DNA of 64,000 nucleotides, taken from Panax quinquefolius. Its lineage: Eukaryota; Streptophyta; Magnoliopsida; Apiales; Araliaceae. Positions 58,473 to 64,000 of this stretch are shown in pieces. The translations under genes and the position numbers were made by a program. Numbering within the stretch: the stretch's first letter is position 1; the number at the start of each line of letters is the position of its first letter. The stretch covers positions 348,484-412,483 of the forward strand of contig JAINUW010000625.1 in assembly GCA_020205615.1 (NCBI GenBank). Direction: 5' to 3'. The notes under the pieces are model-generated. The model worked only from the letters and a program-made list of their open reading frames with translations, ran no database searches and was not told where the DNA came from.

Positions 58473-59676
58473 GAAAAATTGCTACGGGTTCTGCGCGAGT
58501 TCAAAACAGCGATTGGGTGGACTATAGCGGATATTCGAGGTATTAGCCCATCTTTCTGTATGTATAAGATTTTAATGGAAGACGGGTCAAAACCAACCAT
58601 TGAGATGCAAAGAAGGTTAAATCCCATTATGAAAGATGTGGTGAAAAAGGAAATTATAAAATGGTTGGATGCCGGTATTGTTTACCCAATCTCAGACAGT
58701 TCGTGGGTAAGTCCTGTACAGTGCGTACCAAAGAAAGGGGGTATGACGGTGGTGAAGAATGAAGATAATGAGCTCATCCTGACTAGAACTATTACAGGCT
58801 GGAGAGTATGTATGGATTACCGCAAGTTGAATAAAGACACACGCAAGGATCACTTTCCCTTGCCTTTCATTGATCAGATGTTGGACAGGTTAGCGGGTCA
58901 TCAATTCTACTGTCTGCTGGATGGATATTCTGGGTACAATCAAATTGCCATAGCTCTGGAAGATCAAGAAAAGACCACGTTCACATGTCCATACGGTACG
59001 TTTGCATTCCGGCGTATGTCTTTTGGTTTATGTAATGCACCGGCAACCTTTCAACGATGTATGATGGCAATCTTCTCCGCTATGGTCGAACAGAATTTAG
59101 AGGTATTCATGGATGACTTCTCCGTGTTTGGTGCTAGTTTCGACTTGTGTTTGAAGAATCTGATCTTGGTGTTAAAAAGATGTGTGGAGACTAACCTGGT
59201 GCTTAACTGGGAAAAATGTCATTTTATGGTGCAAGAAGGGATTATTCTGGGACATAAGGTTTTCACATCCGGATTAGAGGTGGATAGAGTGAAGATTGAG
59301 ACAATTGAAAAATTGCCTCCTCCATCATCTGTAAAATGCATTCGGAGCTTCTTGGGACATGTAGGTTTCTACAGACGCTTCATTAAAGATTTTTCAAAGA
59401 TTTCGAAACCCCTATGTTTACTCTTGGAGAAAGATGTACCGTTCAAGATGGATCAGTCATGTATCGAGGCATTTGAGATATTAAAGAAGAAGTTGGTCTC
59501 TGCTCCAATCATTGTAGCGCCCGATTGGTCTTTACCGTTTGAATTGATGTGCGACGCCAGTGACTACGCAGTGGGAGCAGTGTTGGGACAACGTCACGAC
59601 AAGATTTTTCACACTATCTACTACTCTAGTAAGACGTTGACGGATGCCCAGCTGAACTACACAACCACCGAAAAAA
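58473..59676 (+). pseudogene. Element H reverse transcriptase and start of RNase H
   Basis: The longest frame of the window (58479-59753, 424 residues), though its last ~25 residues are off-frame. RT words: QRRLNPIMKDVVKKEI, WVSPVQCVPKKGG, WRVCMDYRKLN, FPLPFIDQMLDRLAG, LLDGYSGYNQI, MSFGLCNAPATFQRCM and catalytic FMDDFSVFG. The catalytic acidic residues are present. RNase H starts at ELMCDASDYAVGAVLGQ. One extra A in the run 59671-59676 shifts the frame. Confidence 0.93.
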
Positions 59677-60093
59677 GAGTTACTTGCAGTGGTGTTTGCT
59701 TTCGACAAATTCAGAGCCTATCTTATTGGCACCAAGGTAATTGTCTACACTGATCATTCTGCCATTAAATACCTGATTGAGAAGAAAGATGCAAAACCGC
59801 GGTTAATACGGTGGGTATTGTTGTTACAAGAATTTGATCTGGAGATCCGGGACAGAAAAGGTACAGAAAATCAAGTGGCGGATCATCTATCTCGGTTAGA
59901 AAACATAGAGGTACAGAAAGAAGATAACTTATTGATTAATGAAAAATTTCCGGATGAACAACTGTTCCGGGTAACCACAATATTGCCTTGGTATGCTGAC
60001 TACATGAACTACGTGGTTGCCAAAGTGTTACCATCGGATTTGACTTCCCAACAACGTAAGAAGTTCCTCCATGATGTTAAGCAATACTATTAG
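59677..60093 (+). pseudogene. Element H RNase H, remainder
   Basis: Frame 59689-60093 continues RNase H with [39 protein letters not shown] and the [11 protein letters not shown] end, then the linker to integrase. It stops at TAG 60091-60093, where Trp is expected in this family (TGG to TAG). Confidence 0.9.
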
Positions 60094-61206
60094 GATGAAC
60101 CATTCTTGTTTAAAGCTTGCACCGATCAAATGATAAGATGTTGTGTGCCTCATGAAGAAATGGATAGTATATTAGGCCATTGCCACTCCTCAGATTACGG
60201 AGGTCATTATTCCGGTGATCGAATAGCAGCAAAGGTACTATAATCGGGATTTTTCTGGCCTTCTTTATTCAAGGATGCTTACCTCTACGTGCTAAAATGT
60301 GATCGGTGCCAACGCGTAGGTAATATCTCCAAGCGCAATGAAATTCCACTCAACACAATTTTGGAGGTTGAACTATTCGTCATGTGGGGAATCGATTTTA
60401 TGGGACCATTTCCATCTTCCTTTAATAATCAGTACATCTTGCTAGCGGTCGATTATGTTTCCAAATGGGTAGAAGCCGTAGCTTTACCCACAAATGATGC
60501 CAACGTTGTTTTCCGATTCTTAAAGAAAAACATCTTCACACGATTTGGGACATCGAGAGCGATAATAAGCGATGAGGGAAGTCACTTCTGTAACAAGCAG
60601 TTCACTAAATTGCTTGTAAAGTATGGTGTTCGTCATAAAATTGCTGCTGCTTATCATCCCCAAACCAATGGTCAAGCGGAGGTCTCGAATAGGGAGATCA
60701 AGCGAATTCTGGAAAAAGTGGTCAATCCGTCAAGAAAAGATTGGTCATTGCATCTTGACGATGCTTTATGGGCCTATCGAACAGCGTACAAAAATTTGAT
60801 CGGCATGTAACCTTACAAAATGGTATTTGGAAAGGCGTGTCACCTCCCGGTCGAGCTAGAACACAGTGCACACTGGGCCATTCAGAAACTGAACTTTGAT
60901 CTAGAAGCAGCGGGTGAGAAAAGGTTACTGCAGTTGAATGAGATGGACGAATTCCGGTTCAATGCCTATGAAAATGCTAAGCTCTACAAGGAGAAAGTTA
61001 AAGCCTGACACGATAAAAAAATTCTCGATAGAACATTAGAACCGGGCCAATAAGTATTATTGTTCAACTCACGCTTGCGTTTATTTCCTGGGAAATTGAA
61101 ATCCCGGTGGTTCGGGCCATTTGTGATTATATCTGTCGTTCCACACGAAAACATTGAGGTCGAAGAACCGAACTCAAAGCGTACATTCAAGGTAAACGGT
61201 CAATGA
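60094..61206 (+). pseudogene. Element H integrase, four in-frame stops
   Basis: One frame continues after 60093 with only point stops: TAA 60241, TAA 60808, TGA 61006 and TAA 61051, and a natural-looking TGA at 61204-61206. The HHCC finger (GHCHSSDYGGHYSGDR ... CDRCQR), the catalytic core [11 protein letters not shown] (Asp), [13 protein letters not shown] (Asp) and [17 protein letters not shown] (Glu), then [17 protein letters not shown] and SRLRLFPGKLKSRW are all clear. There is no chromodomain, as expected for Athila/Tat. Confidence 0.92.
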
Positions 61207-62412
61207 CTCAAACATTACTAGAGTGGACCCATCGAACGTCAAGCTACGGTCATGTACCTCTTTGATCCATCGACCAAATGAGCACAACAACAAAGTCGGG
61301 CTGACGACTATAACCCAAGCGCTAGAGGGAGGCAACCCCAAAATTTCGTTTATTTTATTTTTAATTAATCTATATTCTATATATTTATTTTTAAATTTTT
61401 TTTTAGTACTATGGTATATTAATTTTAATGCTTTCCCCACTTTTTCCATACAAAAAAGCAACAGGGGACAAAGAAAGACAAAGTTTATCTGACAGCGTTC
61501 CCGGCGCCTAATTCTATAGTAATTCTGAGCCCCGGTGCTATAAGATAGAAGCCCAACTCAAATCCCAGCGCCCCGGCGCTCCCAATGTAAAGGATCACGG
61601 TCACCAAGGTCGCTTTCTTTAAAAACAAAAATCATGTCCGGCCCATCGCCAAGTCAATACAAACGCCACGCCTCGGTCTTTGGCCTGTGTTTGCAATTCT
61701 AAATTTAGTTAAAAGCCCGTTCGATTCAATAACCCTCTTCTCCATACACGCGTGCCTTTTCCTTCGCATCCCATTCAATTTTCTCTATTAACTGCTCTAC
61801 CAATCCTCACTCCTATATCTGATTAATCCTCGACGTGCTTCCACATCTGATATCCGTTTATCTCGTGCCAATCAATTTTGTTTGTTATACAAATCTCCAA
61901 GGTATGCTCTGCATTAAAGTTCAATCTTGGTCACACCAAAATTTCTGAATTGCATACAATAATGGCACAATTGTGAGTTAATATCCATTTTGATTCATCT
62001 TCTCTTTGACTATTGTGCACATTATCATTTTCGGGTCGCTATTCCATTGGGTAATTGTGCAAATCACTTCTGATTGGGCTGCTTATGTTGTATACACATG
62101 GTGATAGAACAATGTAAGGTTGGATCGCTATAATATTAGGATTGTTCAAATAGACTTATAACATGCTCACAAAGTGTTTGATGTAATGCCTCAATGAAAA
62201 TTAATGTTATATCTCTTGTTAAGGCATGTATATCCCTTGTGAATGCGTATGTGCTTGTGCGAATTGTTACACGCCACATCTCGTGGGTATCTCACGCACT
62301 TCACACTTGTTTGTTTTGAAGTTTGGGGGGTGGACATGCGGGTAATTTTTACATAAGCACCATACACTCAAGCCTAATACTTGTGCTTGTGAATTTTTGC
62401 AGAAATTTCTCA
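61207..62412 (+). other. Element H spacer between pol and downstream ORF
   Basis: No protein recognised. It contains GC-rich words at 61497-61580 (GCGTTCCCGGCGCC, CCAGCGCCCCGGCGCT), the second being an exact inverted copy of a 15-base word in the 5' LTR, and AT-rich stretches. Such a long spacer before a second ORF is usual in Athila-like elements, where that ORF is thought to be made from a spliced RNA. Confidence 0.7.
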
Positions 62413-63475
62413 ATGACTTCAAAACGACAACGTGGAGGCGGTTCCGATTTCACCTCGGCTCCTCCAAGATTTGATAGTCGACGATTTATCTCCGTCGAGG
62501 CACATGAACGCCATAACCGCATGGCAACCCGCTCTCTCATCCCCGAACGTGGTTTAAGACCCGACCAATCCAAAGACGGGGATATAACGGTGATGATAGC
62601 GGAGCAAAACTGGTTCACACTCACCGAAAGCAAACCCGATCCAATAGCTTATTACAAATTTGTAAAAGAGTTCTACGCTAACTTGCTCGGAGCATGATCA
62701 TTACGGGGTATTAAATCGGAGGAAAAATAGTGGAAATCCACGAGGATGATATAAATGGGTGTTATCAACTACCATTAGAGGGCCCTTAATGATGAATATC
62801 TTTGGACTTGTGGTGATGGACCGGGACTAAAAAAAAAATTATTCAGAGTCAGTGTCAACCTGGGCACCACATGGACCGTGCATGAGCGTGGCAGCATGAC
62901 TTTCCCGTTGTCACACCTCAGTCTATATGGAAAGGCATGGTATGCCTTCATTTGTGCCAAATTGATGCCCTGCACACATGTGAGCCACGTAACCAGAGAA
63001 GGGGCTGTGGTATTATACTCAATAATATAAGGCCTAAAGATTGATGTCGGCCATCTTATTCAGCAATCTATCCTCCGAGCATATCGCGGAGGGACCACAG
63101 GAGGGTTACCACATCCGTCACTGATCTGCGTTTTATGTGCTAAGTTTTGGGTAAAATGGAAATCAGATGTGATGATTCAAACGCCTATGCCCGTGTTGGA
63201 CCACAAGTTGATCAGCAGGTATAAAGTGTGGACAGGTGGGGCAAATCACCCTAGGGGATTGGGTTTCATAATTCCCCAAGTTGCACCTACACAATGCCCA
63301 CTACCTCAGGCTCTACCTACTTATGGCCCATCTACAGCAGCTCATCGTGGAGTGGTTCCCAAACCGTCCAAATAGGAGATGGACTACTGGTTCTACAACA
63401 TGGAGTCCTGAATGTACGCTCATTCGAACGCCAAGACGTGATTTTCAAATTTTAGTTGACCAATTTCTTTGCATG
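62413..63475 (+). pseudogene. Element H downstream ORF (plant-specific 'putative plant transposon protein' type), broken
   Basis: ATG at 62413 starts MTSKRQRGGGSDFTSAPPRF and is open for 95 codons to TGA 62695-62697, with RFISVEAHERH, RSLIPERGLRP and YYKFVKEFYANL. Further pieces in shifted frames are KAWYAFICAKLMPCTHVS (62935-62985), TREGAVVLYSII, IDVGHLIQQSIL, RGGTTGGLPHPSLICVLCAK (63090-63150), up to about 63400. These words match the ORF that follows pol in many Athila elements, sometimes called env-like. I see no signal peptide or convincing membrane anchor, so I do not call it an envelope protein. Confidence 0.75.
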
Positions 63476-64000
63476 TAATGCAATCGACCAGTCAATCACA
63501 TCCGGCAAGGTCAACTTAGCCATTTCCCAACCGGCCCAGCTTCGCCCAAGATTTCTCCTTCCGATCAAGAGATGAGCGAGATTTAAGATGCCCCACCCGA
63601 GGAATAAGCTCGTCTGTGGAAGTCCTCTATTTTCTTTTTTATATTTCTACGAGGACATTGCTTTAGATTAGTTTGGGGTGGTTTGTTTTACTTCTAAGTT
63701 GTAGTTTAGTTTGTTATTAGTTTATGGATGATTGTTAGTAATGTTGCATTTAGGATTGCATGTTAATTCCAGCTTTTGATAGTGCGTTTATTTGGGGGGC
63801 AAATGATGAATTTAGAATTGCATGAACAAATCTAGTAAGGATTGTTGAGTCGTTGATATGATTTTCTTGACATGAATTGAATCTTTATCTGTTTGACACT
63901 GATATTATAGGAAAACACTTTGAAAAACGACCATGATTGGCTATGATAGTTTAAATGGTTAGATAATAGAGTTCTAAAGGATGATTGCTAGTGAAATGAA
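63476..64000 (+). other. Element H 3' untranslated region
   Basis: AT-rich, with TTTGGGGTGG (63678) and TTTGGGGGGCAAATGATGA (63791-63809). The G-runs look like candidate polypurine tracts, but the sequence after the second one matches the H 5' LTR only for TGATGA, so the 3' LTR is probably beyond the window. No gene seen. Confidence 0.55.

Larger units (their letters stand above)
54555..64000 (+). mobile_element. Element H: Athila-like Ty3/gypsy retrotransposon, runs off the window
   Basis: It begins TGATGATTGGGTAATATACC inside the F pol, preceded by GATCC (possible TSD; the other copy is outside). Order: 5' LTR, leader, gag, protease, RT, RNase H, integrase, a 1.2-kb spacer, then a second plant-specific ORF. 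This layout and the protein words fit the Athila/Tat group, which lacks a chromodomain. The 3' LTR is not reached. At least nine in-frame stops make it inactive. Confidence 0.88.

Noticed and set aside
62349..62633. Minus-strand 94-residue frame opposite the H downstream ORF
   Set aside because: Antisense shadow; the plus-strand reading has recognisable family words.
63791..63830. Possible start of the H 3' LTR at TGATGAATTTAG after a G-rich tract
   Set aside because: It agrees with the 5' LTR start only for six bases, then diverges fully.

Overview
The window is plant nuclear DNA made entirely of nested LTR retrotransposons. I see no host gene, tRNA, rRNA or CRISPR array. It looks like pericentromeric or intergenic chromatin of a large-genome flowering plant, probably a eudicot. 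The evidence is Ty3/gypsy chromoviruses of Tekay/Del type (gag with two CCHC knuckles, protease, RT, RNase H, integrase, C-terminal chromodomain), one Athila-like element with a downstream plant-specific ORF, initiator-Met-type primer-binding sites, and an AT-rich, heavily mutated sequence. The species cannot be named from this sequence.

The layout is a Russian doll that can be taken apart by 5-bp target-site duplications (TSDs). Element F (minus strand, Tekay-like) is the oldest: LTR at 46052-47174 plus 51939-54113, and the pol end at 54159-54552. Three elements sit in F: D (minus; 5' LTR 44061-46051, gag running off the left edge at 1-1241), G (47175-51938, TSD CATTC) and H (Athila-like, plus, 54555 to beyond the right edge). 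B (plus) is inserted in the D leader and is split into 1405-2946, 13220-18587 and 41130-44034. A (2947-13219, TSD ATCTT) sits in the 5' LTR of B. C (18588-41129, TSD GGAAA) sits in B's pol and is a tandem of three LTRs separated by two ~0.33-kb non-coding internal regions. E (27636-37672, TSD GTGAT) sits in the third C LTR. The order of insertion is therefore F, then D, then B, then C, then E, which is five levels.

Every coding region is a pseudogene. A, B and E share a nearly identical gag-pol that carries the same in-frame TAA inside the reverse transcriptase, yet their U3 promoters carry different tandem-repeat arrays. C keeps only cis-acting parts (LTRs, primer-binding site, leader, polypurine tract) and must have depended on proteins from a relative. 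D is the closest relative in the window by leader and LTR.

The most unusual structure is a family of short hairpins downstream of the LTR TATA boxes. The loop is conserved (core CTGTAGT closed by GC/GC) while the stems differ from unit to unit yet stay self-complementary. There is one unit in D, four in each LTR of A, B and E, and seven core units at ~38-bp spacing plus degenerate flanking units in each C LTR. Caution: differences between otherwise identical copies cluster at CTG/CAG/CG words, so many single-base frameshifts may be sequencing artefacts.
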